From contig JAGOLG010000002.1 in assembly GCA_017994195.1 (NCBI GenBank), positions 1-52,613 on the forward strand: DNA of 52,613 nucleotides. The letters run 5' to 3'. Numbering within the stretch: the stretch's first letter is position 1; every line of letters starts with the position of its first letter. The stretch is from Rhabdochlamydiaceae bacterium. Lineage in GTDB: Bacteria; Chlamydiota; Chlamydiia; Chlamydiales; Rhabdochlamydiaceae. This document shows, in pieces, positions 1 through 9,364 of the stretch. The notes under the pieces were generated by a model. It was not told the DNA's origin. It did not search any database and was given only the letters and a program-made list of their open reading frames with translations. The translations under genes and the position numbers were made by a program.

Positions 1-2
1 AG

Positions 3-881
3 CCTATGATCATGCCTGATGCTGAAGGAAACCGCACGATGCTTCCAGGAAGCGCCCCTGTTGTTCTCAAGATCGACCTCCGTGGTGTGATAGGGATGGG
101 AGATCTAACCGGTGATAAAATTGAAAATGTTCTTTTAGATTCAAGAGAAGGGCTGTTCAAAGGTGACCGTGTGAAGGCTGTTTTGCTTCACATAGATTCT
201 CCCGGCGGCTCTGCTGCCGATTCAGATATCATTTATCGAGCTTTGTTGGCTTATAAAAAGAAGCATCAGGTTCCTGTCTATGCTTTTGTAGATGGAATGT
301 GCGCATCTGGTGGAATGTATATTGCATCTGCTGCCGATAAAATTTACTCGAGCTACTCAAGCGTCATTGGATCGATAGGAGTTCGGATGGGGCCTAATTT
401 CAATGTAGCCGACGCGATGACAAAATATGGTGTGAGTGCATTAACGCTGACCGAAGGAAAAGACAAAGATGCATTAAATCCGTACCGACCATGGAAACCG
501 GATGAAGATGCCTCTCTCAAAGATATTATGGCAGCTCTCTATGATCAATTTCTTACGATTGTTGCAGACGCGCGTCCTAATCTATCCAAAGAAGCGCTCA
601 TCAATACCTACGGAGCTCACGTCTTTATCGCACAGCAAGCTGCACAATACGGCTATATCGATGAATGGGACGTCAACTATAGCAAAACCGTCACCCACCT
701 TGCGCAAGCTGCACAGATTGGGGAAAAAGAAGAGTACCAAGTTATCCAACTCACTCCACCGAGACCTTTTTTCAGCGATCTGGCCCAATCATTCACGCCG
801 ATTAAAGTTTTGAATTCGTTCTTTGGAAAGGATGACATCAGCGAGCTGAATGGAAAATTCCTATACTACTATCAGCCTTAA
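3..881 (+). CDS. sppA: Signal peptide peptidase SppA, S49 family (5' partial)
   Basis: Serine protease of the S49 family that degrades cleaved signal peptides in the inner membrane. The frame is open back to the window edge, so the N-terminal membrane anchor probably lies outside; the first in-window ATG (base 6) need not be the start. Counting from that ATG, the catalytic Ser is residue 101 in the motif CASGGMY. Lys154 in GKDKDALNP is the likely general base: the Ser-Lys spacing of 53 is close to the 52 known for Bacillus SppA. The SPGGS oxyanion-type loop is near residue 65. The gene ends 22 bases before polA. This matches the sohB/sppA-polA neighbourhood I recall from C. trachomatis (CT494-CT493). 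Confidence 0.9.
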   Translation, partial: PMIMPDAEGNRTMLPGSAPVVLKIDLRGVIGMGDLTGDKIENVLLDSREGLFKGDRVKAVLLHIDSPGGSAADSDIIYRALLAYKKKHQVPVYAFVDGMCASGGMYIASAADKIYSSYSSVIGSIGVRMGPNFNVADAMTKYGVSALTLTEGKDKDALNPYRPWKPDEDASLKDIMAALYDQFLTIVADARPNLSKEALINTYGAHVFIAQQAAQYGYIDEWDVNYSKTVTHLAQAAQIGEKEEYQVIQLTPPRPFFSDLAQSFTPIKVLNSFFGKDDISELNGKFLYYYQP

Positions 882-903
882 GAGATAGTATAATGTTCTC
901 AAA

Positions 904-3558
904 ATGAAACAACTTTTTATTATTGACGCCGTCAATTTTCTCTTTAGGGCTTATTATGCAATAGGCCCTATGACAAATCCTAAAGGAGAGTCGACAAACG
1001 CCCTCTTTGGATTTATCCGTTCCATTTATAAAATCATCGCCGATTTTTCTCCCGACTTCTTGATTTCAGTTTTCGACGGCCCCGATAATAAAAAAAGCCG
1101 CACTGATCTGTACGAACATTACAAGAGCCATCGTAAACCGATGCCGGAAGATCTCTATCCTCAGCTTGAAAAAGCGCTGCAATGGTGCGCTTTGGCAGGA
1201 ATTCCTCTACTTTCCATTCCAGGAGTAGAAGCTGACGATGTCATCGGCAGCATCGCTGTATGGGCCGCGCAAGAAGGAATCAAAGTCCGCATTTGCAGCA
1301 GTGATAAAGATTTATGCCAGCTTGTAAATCGTCAAATACACCTGATTAATCCTAGCAAAGACAACTTGGAAGTAGATGCAGAAAAAGTAAAAGAACTCTT
1401 CGGCGTTACGCCTGAACAAATGATTGACTATCTTGCCATTGTCGGCGATGCGTCGGACAACATCCCAGGCCTGGAAGGGTTTGGTCCAAAAACCGCATGC
1501 TCGCTTCTCCAGCAATTTGGCGATCTTGATACGATTTTAGCCCACCCCGAAAAAGTTCCGGGCGAAAAAAAGCAGCAAGTGCTCAGAGAAGGAAAAGCAA
1601 TTGCGCACTTAAGCCGCAAGCTTGCAACCATTGATCAGAACATCCCTTTCCCGAAAGAGGAGACGTTCTTTCATCTCAAGCAGCCAGAAATGGAGCAAAT
1701 CAAACAGTTTTACGAAGAGATGAACTTCCTCTCTCTCCTAAAAGAGATCGACGCCAAGACAGAAATTCAAGGCAAAAAAGCAGAAAGACATAACTATCAC
1801 CTCGTCCAAACAGAAAACGACCTCAATAAAGTCTGTGAAACTCTTGAGAAGGCGCGCGATTTTTGCTTAGATGTGGAGACCACCGACATTCGTCCCATGC
1901 AAGCTGAGCTTGTAGGGATTGGCCTTGGCATCGATCCAGAAACAGCGTGGTACGTTCCCTTAAATGGCGCACTTTCCAAAGAAGTTGTCTTGGAAAAAAT
2001 GGGGCAGGTTCTTGAAAAATGCTCCATCTATGGACATAATATTAAATACGATCTTCATGCGCTTTTAAACGCTGGACTCCCTGAGCCTCGTATCTCTTAC
2101 GACACAATCTTAGCCTCTTATCTTTTAACCCCCCAAAACCAGCGCCATAATTTAGATCAACTTGCTTTAGAAAAATTCCACGTCGTCAAAACACCTATTG
2201 AAGAGCTCATCGGCAAAGGCAAGCATCAAAAATCGATGGCAGACGTTCCGTTAGAGCAGATCGCTGACTATTGCGCGCAAGATGTCGACTACACTATTCG
2301 CCTTCGACACCTCTTTGAAGGAGAACTTAAAAAGTATGACCTTGAATCCGTACTAAATACAATTGAGATTCCACTCATTCCCGTTTTAACTCGGATGGAG
2401 CGGCGGGGGATTTATATCGACAAAGAAAAATTAAAAGAGATGTCGCATGACTTGGCAAATGAACTAAAACATCTGGAGAAAAAGATTTATCATCTGGCCG
2501 GTGAAGAGTTTAATATCAACTCTCCAAAACAGCTCAGCACGATTTTATTTCATAAAATGGGAATTGCGCCTCCTAAAAAAACAACAACTGGATTTTCAAC
2601 CAGCGCAGATGTATTAGAAGAGCTTCAAGAAAAAGTTCCGCTTGCAGCCGAGATTTTAGAGTACCGCTCTTTAGAAAAACTTCGCTCGACCTATGTCGAC
2701 TCTCTTCCCGATGATATCCATCCGGTGACAGGACGCATCCACACCACATTCAATCAATCGGTTGCAGCAACCGGCAGGCTCTCATGCCAGGACCCCAATT
2801 TGCAAAACATTCCGATTAGATCCAAAGAAGGCAAGAAAGTCCGGACCGCTTTTAAGCCTCAGCAGCGGGGATGGAGCTTTCTTTCTGCTGACTATTCGCA
2901 AATTGAACTCCGGCTGCTCGCTCACTTAAGTGAAGATCCTATCCTCGTTAAAGCCTTCAATGAAGGGGAAGATATTCACGCCTTTACCGCCTCTCTCGTT
3001 TTTGATATCCCCTTGAAAGAAGTCACCGATGAGATGCGCCAAAGAGCAAAAGCCGTCAACTTTGGAATTTTGTATGGCCAGCAAGCGTTTGGACTTTCTC
3101 AAGGCCTTGGCATGGCGTACAAAGACGCAGCTAAATTCATCGATACCTATTTCCAACGGTACAAAAGGGTGAAAGAGTTTTTGGAGTTTTGCAAAGAATC
3201 GGCCCGCAAGTCAGGCAGAGTCGTGACGATGACAGGAAGACACCGCCCCATACCTGAAATCTTAAGCAAAAATGGAGCTATGAGAGCCGCTTCCGAACGG
3301 CTTGCCATCAATACGCCTCTTCAGGGGACGGCTGCCGACCTCATTAAAATTGGAATGATCGATATAGATGCCGCCCTTCTCAAAAATAAACTTGGGTTTA
3401 TGCTTCTCCAAATTCATGATGAATTATTATTTGAATCGCCAGATGATCATATCCACGCCTTAGCAAAAGATGTGAAACACCGCATGGAAAACGTTATGAA
3501 GCTTAAAGTCCCCTTAGAAGTCCATATTTCCATTGGAAAAAATTGGGGGGAGTGTTAA
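904..3558 (+). CDS. polA: DNA polymerase I
   Basis: Fills gaps and removes RNA primers in replication and repair. The 884 residues contain three domains. First is an N-terminal 5'-3' exonuclease/FEN domain (about 1-290, with metal-site segments such as EADDVIGS and GDASDNIPG). Next is a 3'-5' exonuclease domain (about 300-480). Last is the polymerase domain, with motif A DYSQIELR (Asp663), motif B RQRAKAVNFGILYG and motif C QIHDE (His838-Asp839). The proofreading residues look intact: Asp323 and Glu325 in DVETT, the NIKYD segment, and YCAQDVDY as the third exo motif. Many PolA proteins have lost these. The ATG lies 22 bases after the sppA stop, and the 3' end overlaps the ribosome-binding region of coaE. 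Confidence 0.97.
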   Translation: MKQLFIIDAVNFLFRAYYAIGPMTNPKGESTNALFGFIRSIYKIIADFSPDFLISVFDGPDNKKSRTDLYEHYKSHRKPMPEDLYPQLEKALQWCALAGIPLLSIPGVEADDVIGSIAVWAAQEGIKVRICSSDKDLCQLVNRQIHLINPSKDNLEVDAEKVKELFGVTPEQMIDYLAIVGDASDNIPGLEGFGPKTACSLLQQFGDLDTILAHPEKVPGEKKQQVLREGKAIAHLSRKLATIDQNIPFPKEETFFHLKQPEMEQIKQFYEEMNFLSLLKEIDAKTEIQGKKAERHNYHLVQTENDLNKVCETLEKARDFCLDVETTDIRPMQAELVGIGLGIDPETAWYVPLNGALSKEVVLEKMGQVLEKCSIYGHNIKYDLHALLNAGLPEPRISYDTILASYLLTPQNQRHNLDQLALEKFHVVKTPIEELIGKGKHQKSMADVPLEQIADYCAQDVDYTIRLRHLFEGELKKYDLESVLNTIEIPLIPVLTRMERRGIYIDKEKLKEMSHDLANELKHLEKKIYHLAGEEFNINSPKQLSTILFHKMGIAPPKKTTTGFSTSADVLEELQEKVPLAAEILEYRSLEKLRSTYVDSLPDDIHPVTGRIHTTFNQSVAATGRLSCQDPNLQNIPIRSKEGKKVRTAFKPQQRGWSFLSADYSQIELRLLAHLSEDPILVKAFNEGEDIHAFTASLVFDIPLKEVTDEMRQRAKAVNFGILYGQQAFGLSQGLGMAYKDAAKFIDTYFQRYKRVKEFLEFCKESARKSGRVVTMTGRHRPIPEILSKNGAMRAASERLAINTPLQGTAADLIKIGMIDIDAALLKNKLGFMLLQIHDELLFESPDDHIHALAKDVKHRMENVMKLKVPLEVHISIGKNWGEC

Positions 3559-3560
3559 GT

Positions 3561-4136
3561 TTGAAGAAAATAGCAGTGACTGGAGGTCTTGCCGTTGGCA
3601 AGTCAACCGTCTGTGAGTTCTTAGCGGAACTCGGAGCTTATGTTGTCAGTGCCGATGAGATTGTTCGGCAGCTCCTTCAAGCAGATAGCCCTACTGGCCA
3701 GCTGGTCATTAAACTTCTAGGATCCGGAATTATCACCAAAAATCAAATCGATAGAAAAAAAATTTCAAACATTGTGTTTTCAAACCCAGCCCAACTTAAA
3801 GCTTTAGAACAAATTTTACATCCTGCGGTCCGCCATGAGATCCAGCGCTTGTTTGATTCTGTCAAAAATAACGCAGCCTACAAATTCTTTGCTGCAGAAG
3901 TGCCTCTCTTGTATGAGGCCCGCATGGAAAATGAATTCGATGCAGTGATTACAGTCATTGCAGATGAAAAAATCGCTAAAGACAGAACTGCTAATGAAGA
4001 AGAATTTGAAAGAAGATCTCGTTTCCAGCTTCCGCAAGCAGCCAAAGAAACAAAAGCAACTTACGTGATCAAAAATGAAGGGGACCTCTCTGCTTTAAAA
4101 GCACAAGTTACCGCTTTGATCCCCCAATTACTATAA
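3561..4136 (+). CDS. coaE: Dephospho-CoA kinase
   Basis: Catalyses the last step of coenzyme A synthesis, ATP-dependent phosphorylation of dephospho-CoA. The P-loop GGLAVGKS is at residues 8-15. It is followed by the usual VSADEIVRQLL segment and the lid/CoA-binding region around VPLLYE. I choose the TTG at 3561, giving 191 residues: it begins MKKIAVTGG like family members and has a GGGGGAG ribosome-binding site at the right distance just before it. A longer frame from TTG 3543 would overlap polA and lacks support. The start lies 2 bases after the polA stop, so translation is probably coupled. The order polA-coaE-rho is the conserved chlamydial one. Confidence 0.92.
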   Translation: MKKIAVTGGLAVGKSTVCEFLAELGAYVVSADEIVRQLLQADSPTGQLVIKLLGSGIITKNQIDRKKISNIVFSNPAQLKALEQILHPAVRHEIQRLFDSVKNNAAYKFFAAEVPLLYEARMENEFDAVITVIADEKIAKDRTANEEEFERRSRFQLPQAAKETKATYVIKNEGDLSALKAQVTALIPQLL

Positions 4137-4145
4137 GGAGAATAA

Positions 4146-5483
4146 ATGAAACCCGACGATCCTTCACAAAATACACCAGACGCTTCCACACCGGACCTCG
4201 AAGGAGCCCCTTCCCTCACAGGACAGGAGCAGATCACTAAAATTGCCGATCTGCAGCGCATGAATATCGACCAGCTCAATCAAGTTGCGCGCAACATGGG
4301 CCTCAATTTAGGATCTCTTGCTAAATCTCAGCTTGTGTTTGAAATTGTTAGAGCTAAAGCCGAGCATCCAACGGAGATTTTAGTCGGCGAAGGCGTTTTA
4401 GAAGTCCTCCCCGATGGATTTGGATTCTTGCGTTCACCCAACTACAACTACCTTCCTTCGGCAGAAGACATTTATGTTTCTCCGGCCCAAATCCGCAGAT
4501 TCGACTTGAAAAAAGGGGACACCGTCTACGGAACCATCCGCTCTCCCAAAGAAAAAGAAAAATATTTTGCTCTCTTTAAAGTCGACAAAATCAACAATGA
4601 ACCCCCTGAAAAAGCGCGTGATAGAATTTTATTTGAAAACTTAACCCCCCTCTATCCGAATAAGCGTCTTGTCATGGAGACAACAAAAGACAAGCTGACA
4701 ACGCGGGTTATTGATCTTGCAGCACCTATCGGGATGGGACAACGTGGAATTATCGTCGCTCCTCCAAGGACCGGTAAAACCGTCATTTTGCAAAATATTG
4801 CCAACGCTATCACGACGAACAATCCTAATGTCTTCTTGATCGTTCTTTTGATTGATGAACGTCCTGAAGAAGTCACTGACATGATGCGCAGTGTGAAAGG
4901 AGAAGTCATCTCTTCAACCTTCGATGAGCCGCCAGAGCGCCACGTCCAAATCGCAGAGATGGTGATTGAAAAAGCAAGACGGCTTGTTGAATATCATCAC
5001 GATGTTGTTATTCTTCTCGACTCGCTTACACGCCTTGCCCGTGCATATAACACCGTTCAACCGCACTCAGGAAAAATCTTAACCGGCGGTATCGACGCTA
5101 ATGCCCTCCATAAACCAAAACGGTTCTTTGGAGCTGCAAGAAATGTCGAAGAAGGCGGTTCTTTGACGATTATGGCAACAGCGTTAATCGACACAGGTTC
5201 GCGCATGGATGAAGTGATCTTTGAAGAGTTCAAAGGAACAGGCAACATGGAGCTTGTGCTTGATCGAAAACTTTCAGATCGCCGCACTTACCCAGCCATT
5301 GACCTTGTTAAGAGCGGTACGCGTAAAGAAGAGCTTTTACTCCATGGAGAAGAGCTTGATAAAATGTATCTCATGCGAGCAGCTTTAGGCGATCTGGCTC
5401 CACAAGACGCGATGAAACTTCTCTTAGATAAACTTAAGAGAAGCAATAGCAATATCGAATTCCTCCTCCAGATGAAAGATTAA
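4146..5483 (+). CDS. rho: Transcription termination factor Rho
   Basis: Hexameric RNA-dependent ATPase that ends transcription of untranslated RNA. The 445 residues start with an acidic/proline-rich tail (1-25), then the Rho N-terminal helical domain (about 35-75, [14 protein letters not shown]). Next is the RNA-binding cold-shock-like domain (80-150, [16 protein letters not shown]). The ATPase core has the P-loop APPRTGKT (Lys211), Walker [17 protein letters not shown] and the Q/R-loops. A good ribosome-binding site (AAGGAG) lies 4 bases before the ATG. The gene begins 9 bases after coaE and is followed by a hairpin. Confidence 0.98.
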   Translation: MKPDDPSQNTPDASTPDLEGAPSLTGQEQITKIADLQRMNIDQLNQVARNMGLNLGSLAKSQLVFEIVRAKAEHPTEILVGEGVLEVLPDGFGFLRSPNYNYLPSAEDIYVSPAQIRRFDLKKGDTVYGTIRSPKEKEKYFALFKVDKINNEPPEKARDRILFENLTPLYPNKRLVMETTKDKLTTRVIDLAAPIGMGQRGIIVAPPRTGKTVILQNIANAITTNNPNVFLIVLLIDERPEEVTDMMRSVKGEVISSTFDEPPERHVQIAEMVIEKARRLVEYHHDVVILLDSLTRLARAYNTVQPHSGKILTGGIDANALHKPKRFFGAARNVEEGGSLTIMATALIDTGSRMDEVIFEEFKGTGNMELVLDRKLSDRRTYPAIDLVKSGTRKEELLLHGEELDKMYLMRAALGDLAPQDAMKLLLDKLKRSNSNIEFLLQMKD

Positions 5484-5490
5484 AGCCTTA

Positions 5491-5517
5491 AAGCGCCGGT
5501 AAAATTTATCGGCGCTT
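5491..5517. terminator. Hairpin between convergent rho and DUF1653 gene
   Basis: An 8-bp GC-rich stem, AAGCGCCG (5491-5498) with CGGCGCTT (5510-5517), and an 11-base loop sits directly after rho and overlaps the end of the gene on the opposite strand. A long U-run is missing on both sides, so it may be a weak bidirectional terminator or only protect the 3' ends. Confidence 0.5.
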
Positions 5518-5749
5518 AAATGAGTTGGAACCGAGGTGTTGTTTGACCATTTATCTCGACTGATTCGATAAACATACTCAGAGGACGAACCCAGAAGTCA
5601 TAGGGAGCATAGAGAGCCCGGTAAATCACGAGTTCCTCAAGGGATTCGCTATGGCGGCCCACACCCAGCACTTCATATTGTTTTCCAGAATAATGTTGAT
5701 AGATCCCTGGTTTAAGGATAGCGGCTTCCGTTGAATAAGGGGGTAACAT
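5516..5749 (-). CDS. DUF1653 family protein
   Basis: Small soluble protein of 77 residues. The core resembles DUF1653: LKPGIYQHYSGKQYEVLG near the N-terminus, then LVIYRALYAPYDFWVRPLSMF. Family members carry this YxHyKGnxYeVl-like start followed by a WVRP/MF segment; the biochemical role is unknown. The start ATG has the ribosome-binding site AAGGAG 6 bases before it on the minus strand. It stands alone on this strand between rho and the oppA-like gene. Confidence 0.8.
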   Translation of the reverse strand: MLPPYSTEAAILKPGIYQHYSGKQYEVLGVGRHSESLEELVIYRALYAPYDFWVRPLSMFIESVEINGQTTPRFQLI

Positions 5750-5834
5750 TTACGACTCCTTTTTTAGAAAGGAGATAATATACTTTTAATTTAATTAAAA
5801 CCAATTTATCATTGGGGCTTTATTTGAGGGGCCT

Positions 5835-7421
5835 ATGTATAAATTCATTACATTCATTGTGCTTATCTTCTTAATGGGCTGTCACGGAGCAAACTCTAAG
5901 CCTAAAACTCCTCATACTCTACGAATGAACATCATCCGCGAACCGCCCACGATGGATCCCCGAAAGGGAAGCGAAATGATTGGATCGTCTATGCATTTCA
6001 TGCTGTTTGAAGGGCTGATGCGCCTCAATCCAAACGGAACTCTGACGCCTGCGCAAGCACGCTCTGTTGAAATCTCTGATGATCGGCTCACCTATACGTT
6101 TCATTTACGCGGAGCGCATTGGTCAGATGGATCTCTTGTCACCGCAAAAGATTTCGAACTTGCCTGGAAAAAAATCATTGATCCGGAGTTTGGCGCTGCA
6201 AACGCACATCTCCTCTACCCTATCAAAAATGCCGAGCAGGTTAAAAAAGGCCTGCTGCCGATAGATCAAGTAGGAATCTATTCAAAAGACGATCTCACTT
6301 TTGTTGTGGAGCTTGAAAACCCGACTCCTTACTTTTTAGATCTCATTTCATTCTGTGTGTTTTTTCCGGTGAACCACTCCATTGATGAAAAAAATCCTCA
6401 GTGGATGATGGAGGCCTCTTCTCAGTTCGTTTCAAACGGCCCCTTTAAACTTAAAACCTGGAAGCATAATCGTGAAATCATCTTCGAAAAAAATCAAGAG
6501 TACTGGGAAGCGCCCCTCATTGATTTAGACACGGTTCATGTCAGCATGGTTGCAGATGAAAACACAGCCCTTAACATGTATCAAAATGGGCAGCTCGACA
6601 TCATCGGCATGTCCGTCTCGCCCATTCCTACTGAAGCGCTGCACCACTTTTTCAGCGAGGGGCTTTTAAAAAATCAAGCGGCGCCTGCAACAACTATCAT
6701 CTCATTTAATACGAGCCGGTTCCCATTTACAAATAAACACATCCGCAAAGCCTTAGCTTACGCAATCGATAGATCAGAGATTGTACATAACATCACACAA
6801 CTTGGAGAAGAGATTGCAACAAATATCATTCCTTCTTGTTTAACCGGAAGTGCTAATTCATTTTTTGAAGATCATGCTGTAGCGCAAGCTAGACATGAAC
6901 TGATGCTGGGTCTAAAAGAGCTTGGGATTCATCAGCTTCCTAAAGTCACGCTAGAGTATTCAAACAGTGAGATGAATCATAAACTGGCCCAAGTGCTTCA
7001 AGAGCAGTGGAAAAAAACGTTGGGCATCAATGTGAACATTGAAAAACAGGAACATAAAGTTCTGCTCGACCGTTTAGTAAGCCGCTCCTATGATTTTGCA
7101 ACCATTTATTGGTTTGCTCAATACAAAGATCCGATAAGCATTTTTGAGAGATTCAAATTTAAGAAAAATGCAAAAAACTATCCTGACTGGGAAAACGCTG
7201 AATACACCGAACTTATGAATCAATCGGCTTTTGATTCGTCTGCTGAAAAAAGAGCCCAAACATTTGCCCGTGCAGAAGCTCTCTTGCTGGAAGAAATGCC
7301 TCTTGCCCCACTATATCACTGGCAATCGTCGTTCATGATGAAAGATCATTTGACACTCACAGATCTAAAGCCTAGCGGCGCCTTTGACTACGCAAGACTC
7401 ACTGTGAAGGATGCAGACTAA
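5835..7421 (+). CDS. oppA: OppA-like peptide ABC transporter substrate-binding lipoprotein
   Basis: Periplasmic solute-binding protein (SBP_bac_5 family) that would deliver oligopeptides to an Opp permease. The 528 residues begin with a lipoprotein signal whose lipobox is LMGC (Cys16). The family signature lies at about residues 75-100 (YTFHLRGAHWSDGSLVTAKD). A second typical block, KHIRKALAYAIDRSEIV, is about 300-316. No permease or ATPase genes are adjacent, so it is an orphan receptor here, as is common for the multiple OppA copies in chlamydiae. The next gene starts on its last stop-codon base (TAATG), indicating coupling. Confidence 0.93.
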   Translation: MYKFITFIVLIFLMGCHGANSKPKTPHTLRMNIIREPPTMDPRKGSEMIGSSMHFMLFEGLMRLNPNGTLTPAQARSVEISDDRLTYTFHLRGAHWSDGSLVTAKDFELAWKKIIDPEFGAANAHLLYPIKNAEQVKKGLLPIDQVGIYSKDDLTFVVELENPTPYFLDLISFCVFFPVNHSIDEKNPQWMMEASSQFVSNGPFKLKTWKHNREIIFEKNQEYWEAPLIDLDTVHVSMVADENTALNMYQNGQLDIIGMSVSPIPTEALHHFFSEGLLKNQAAPATTIISFNTSRFPFTNKHIRKALAYAIDRSEIVHNITQLGEEIATNIIPSCLTGSANSFFEDHAVAQARHELMLGLKELGIHQLPKVTLEYSNSEMNHKLAQVLQEQWKKTLGINVNIEKQEHKVLLDRLVSRSYDFATIYWFAQYKDPISIFERFKFKKNAKNYPDWENAEYTELMNQSAFDSSAEKRAQTFARAEALLLEEMPLAPLYHWQSSFMMKDHLTLTDLKPSGAFDYARLTVKDAD

Positions 7422-8299
7422 TGAGGTCTAAAATCTTGCTTGCTGTGTCAATATGCGCAGTTATTTGTTTTATCTCCTTTCTCGATCGAAAGCTACTCAA
7501 AGCCAATCATGGGTTTTGCCTGCATGTGATTGAAGCACCGATTCCATCTTTTCCGAATCCTTCCCTTTCTTTTCCGCAAGAACTCTTTAATCAGCCGTTT
7601 CATTATCTAGGCAAGGGCGCTCAGTCATTTGTATTTGAGAGCGAAGATAAAAAAACTGTCTTAAAATTTTACAGGTTTCCTTCCCATCTTCGGCGGTTTC
7701 CATGGACGCATCATCCGTTTGGGTATTTGTTTTCAACATCAAGAAAAAATATCAAAGAACATAACTTAAAACGGCTTGAGCTTTCATTTCATAGCTTTTT
7801 CCTTGCAGCAGAGCCTCTGATGGATGAAACGGGTGTGCTTTATGTGCATCTTCAACCGACAACAACTCTTGAGCAGAAAGTTCATCTCATTGACAAGTTA
7901 GGATATCATTATGAAATCCCTCTTGATACGGTTGCATTTGTGGTTCAGAAAAGAGGAGAATCATTTCTTCCACGGTTTAAAGAAGAGCTTAAAGCTGGCA
8001 ATCAAGAGATCTGCAAACAGATGCTAAACTCTTTGATCCATGTGATCGGGCAGCGCTCTAAGCATCACATCACAGATCTTGATAACATGGATAACGATAA
8101 CTACGGCTGGCTTGAAAATAAAGCCATTCATCTGGATATCGGCAGATTTCAAGAAAAAGAATCTATCAATGTAAAAGAAGAGATTCTACGTGTGTCGCAC
8201 CCTCTTGTTCGCTATCTTTCAGAAGCCTCTCCTGAGCTGCTCAACTACTTTGAATCACAGGCTGAAAAGGAATTTGCTGTTTTTGAAAACAGCAGATGA
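7421..8299 (+). CDS. Conserved hypothetical, kinase-like membrane-anchored protein
   Basis: 292 residues with an N-terminal hydrophobic helix (about 5-20, LLAVSICAVICFISFL). The rest looks like a diverged protein/small-molecule kinase fold. There is a glycine-rich strand, YLGKGAQSFVFES (about 62-74), and a lysine-bearing strand, KKTVLKFYRF (about 77-86). A possible catalytic loop is DLDNMDNDNYGW (about 220-231), followed by a DFG-like segment, IHLDIGRF. The catalytic-loop pattern is not the standard HRD, so activity is uncertain. It overlaps the oppA stop by one base. I do not recognise a named family; the kinase-like reading is inference from motif order. Confidence 0.7.
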   Translation: MRSKILLAVSICAVICFISFLDRKLLKANHGFCLHVIEAPIPSFPNPSLSFPQELFNQPFHYLGKGAQSFVFESEDKKTVLKFYRFPSHLRRFPWTHHPFGYLFSTSRKNIKEHNLKRLELSFHSFFLAAEPLMDETGVLYVHLQPTTTLEQKVHLIDKLGYHYEIPLDTVAFVVQKRGESFLPRFKEELKAGNQEICKQMLNSLIHVIGQRSKHHITDLDNMDNDNYGWLENKAIHLDIGRFQEKESINVKEEILRVSHPLVRYLSEASPELLNYFESQAEKEFAVFENSR

Positions 8300-8320
8300 T
8301 GCTATATATAACAAGAAAAG

Positions 8321-9157
8321 ATGAAAATGCTCGGAATCATATTTGCACTTTTAGCCGGCGGTTATGGTGTCTGGATTGTGACAAACAACAATCCTCAGAT
8401 GAAAACTAAAGTCGCTGAAATCCTCGATATGGGTCATTTCCATACGCTGGAGGTTCGTTATAACGCCAGCCAAATTATGGAAACGCACAGACGCGTGCTT
8501 CTCAAAGACAACCGTCATCGCTATTTAGAACCTCTCTTAGAGTTTTATCCTTATACATTGATGGAGGTCAAATATACCTCTGCAGATAATAAAACCCATG
8601 AAAGTGTGATCTTATGGGATATGACAGATGGTGAAATGGTCACCCAGACAAAAAATTGGGAAAAAAGCCACGGCTTTGGAGACTGTATCGACGCTGATGC
8701 AACAGCTCAAGAATTTAAAATTCTCAATCTTTTATCGCGCAAAGGAGGAGCTCTTGACCGCGATGGACTCACAAAATCCCTCAATGTCGAACATGAAATT
8801 TTAGATGGATGGATTGACAGCTGCCGCAAGAAAAAACTCATTATTCAAGCAGGGAATCAATACCGTTTGCATTTTCAAAATCCCCGCCTTCGCTCAACCC
8901 CAGAAACGATTGTGGACGAGCGTCTGGTCACAAAACCATATAAAGACGCTATCCGCTTGCACCGCCGCTTCTCTATTACTCAGATTGAGAAAATTGCAAG
9001 AGCAGCATTCGGTCAAGATTTTGCTATCAGAAAAGTGACAGATATTTATCTTCCCGTCCACAGCATCATCGTTCAAAACCCCGATGGCTCAATCCACACC
9101 AGCCATTGGAACGCCCTTAATGGCCAGCGAATGTCCCGTTCTCAGTTCATTGATTGA
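8321..9157 (+). CDS. Conserved hypothetical membrane-anchored protein
   Basis: 278 residues. The N-terminal 20 or so form a hydrophobic helix (MLGIIFALLAGGYGVWIV) that would anchor or export the rest. The soluble part has an acidic middle (DCIDADATAQEF) and a stretch with winged-helix character, with LSRKGGALDRDGLTKSLNV and LDGWIDSCRKKKLIIQAGNQYRL as the likely helices. The C-terminal end contains a PVHSIIVQNPDGS segment. No enzymatic motif is recognised. It lies 21 bases after the kinase-like gene and directly before tRNA-Ser, so it is probably the last gene of that unit. Confidence 0.75.
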   Translation: MKMLGIIFALLAGGYGVWIVTNNNPQMKTKVAEILDMGHFHTLEVRYNASQIMETHRRVLLKDNRHRYLEPLLEFYPYTLMEVKYTSADNKTHESVILWDMTDGEMVTQTKNWEKSHGFGDCIDADATAQEFKILNLLSRKGGALDRDGLTKSLNVEHEILDGWIDSCRKKKLIIQAGNQYRLHFQNPRLRSTPETIVDERLVTKPYKDAIRLHRRFSITQIEKIARAAFGQDFAIRKVTDIYLPVHSIIVQNPDGSIHTSHWNALNGQRMSRSQFID

Positions 9158-9183
9158 CGAATAGACACCCAAGAGGCTAACAT
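9154..9183 (+). promoter_or_regulatory. Possible promoter for tRNA-Ser
   Basis: TTGACG (9154-9159) is followed, with 18-base spacing, by TAACAT (9178-9183). Transcription would begin about 10 bases before the tRNA. The -35 box overlaps the stop codon of the upstream gene. Match to sigma-66/sigma-70 consensus is judged by eye only. Confidence 0.45.
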
Positions 9184-9202
9184 ATCCTCTTCGGTTTCTA
9201 TT

Positions 9203-9291
9203 GGAAAGATGGCTGAGTGGCCGAAGGCACGTCCCTGCTAAGGACGCGTACCCCTCAAAGGGTACCGTGGGTTCAAATCCCACTCTTTCCG
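9203..9291 (+). tRNA. tRNA-Ser (anticodon GCU)
   Basis: An 89-base tRNA with a 7-bp acceptor stem, GGAAAGA (9203-9209) with TCTTTCC (9284-9290). The anticodon stem is CGTCC/GGACG around the loop CTGCTAA, with anticodon GCT at 9237-9239 reading AGC/AGU codons. It has the long variable arm expected for a class II serine tRNA (about 9247-9266), the T-loop GTTCAAATC, and discriminator G at 9291. The 3' CCA is not encoded. Confidence 0.97.
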
Positions 9292-9364
9292 GTTTTCGAT
9301 AAAATCTTTTACATTAAATAGAATTTCCTTGAAACTCGTTAGAAATATTTCTAAGGAGGTTCAT

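Noticed and set aside
889-894. TATAAT just before polA
   Set aside because: No -35 element at 16-18 bases, and it lies only 10 bases from the ATG; probably chance in a spacer that can also fold into a weak hairpin.
9089-9283. Minus-strand open frame of 64 codons with MGFEPTV start
   Set aside because: It is the antisense translation of tRNA-Ser and its flank, a common artefact; the tRNA explains the sequence.
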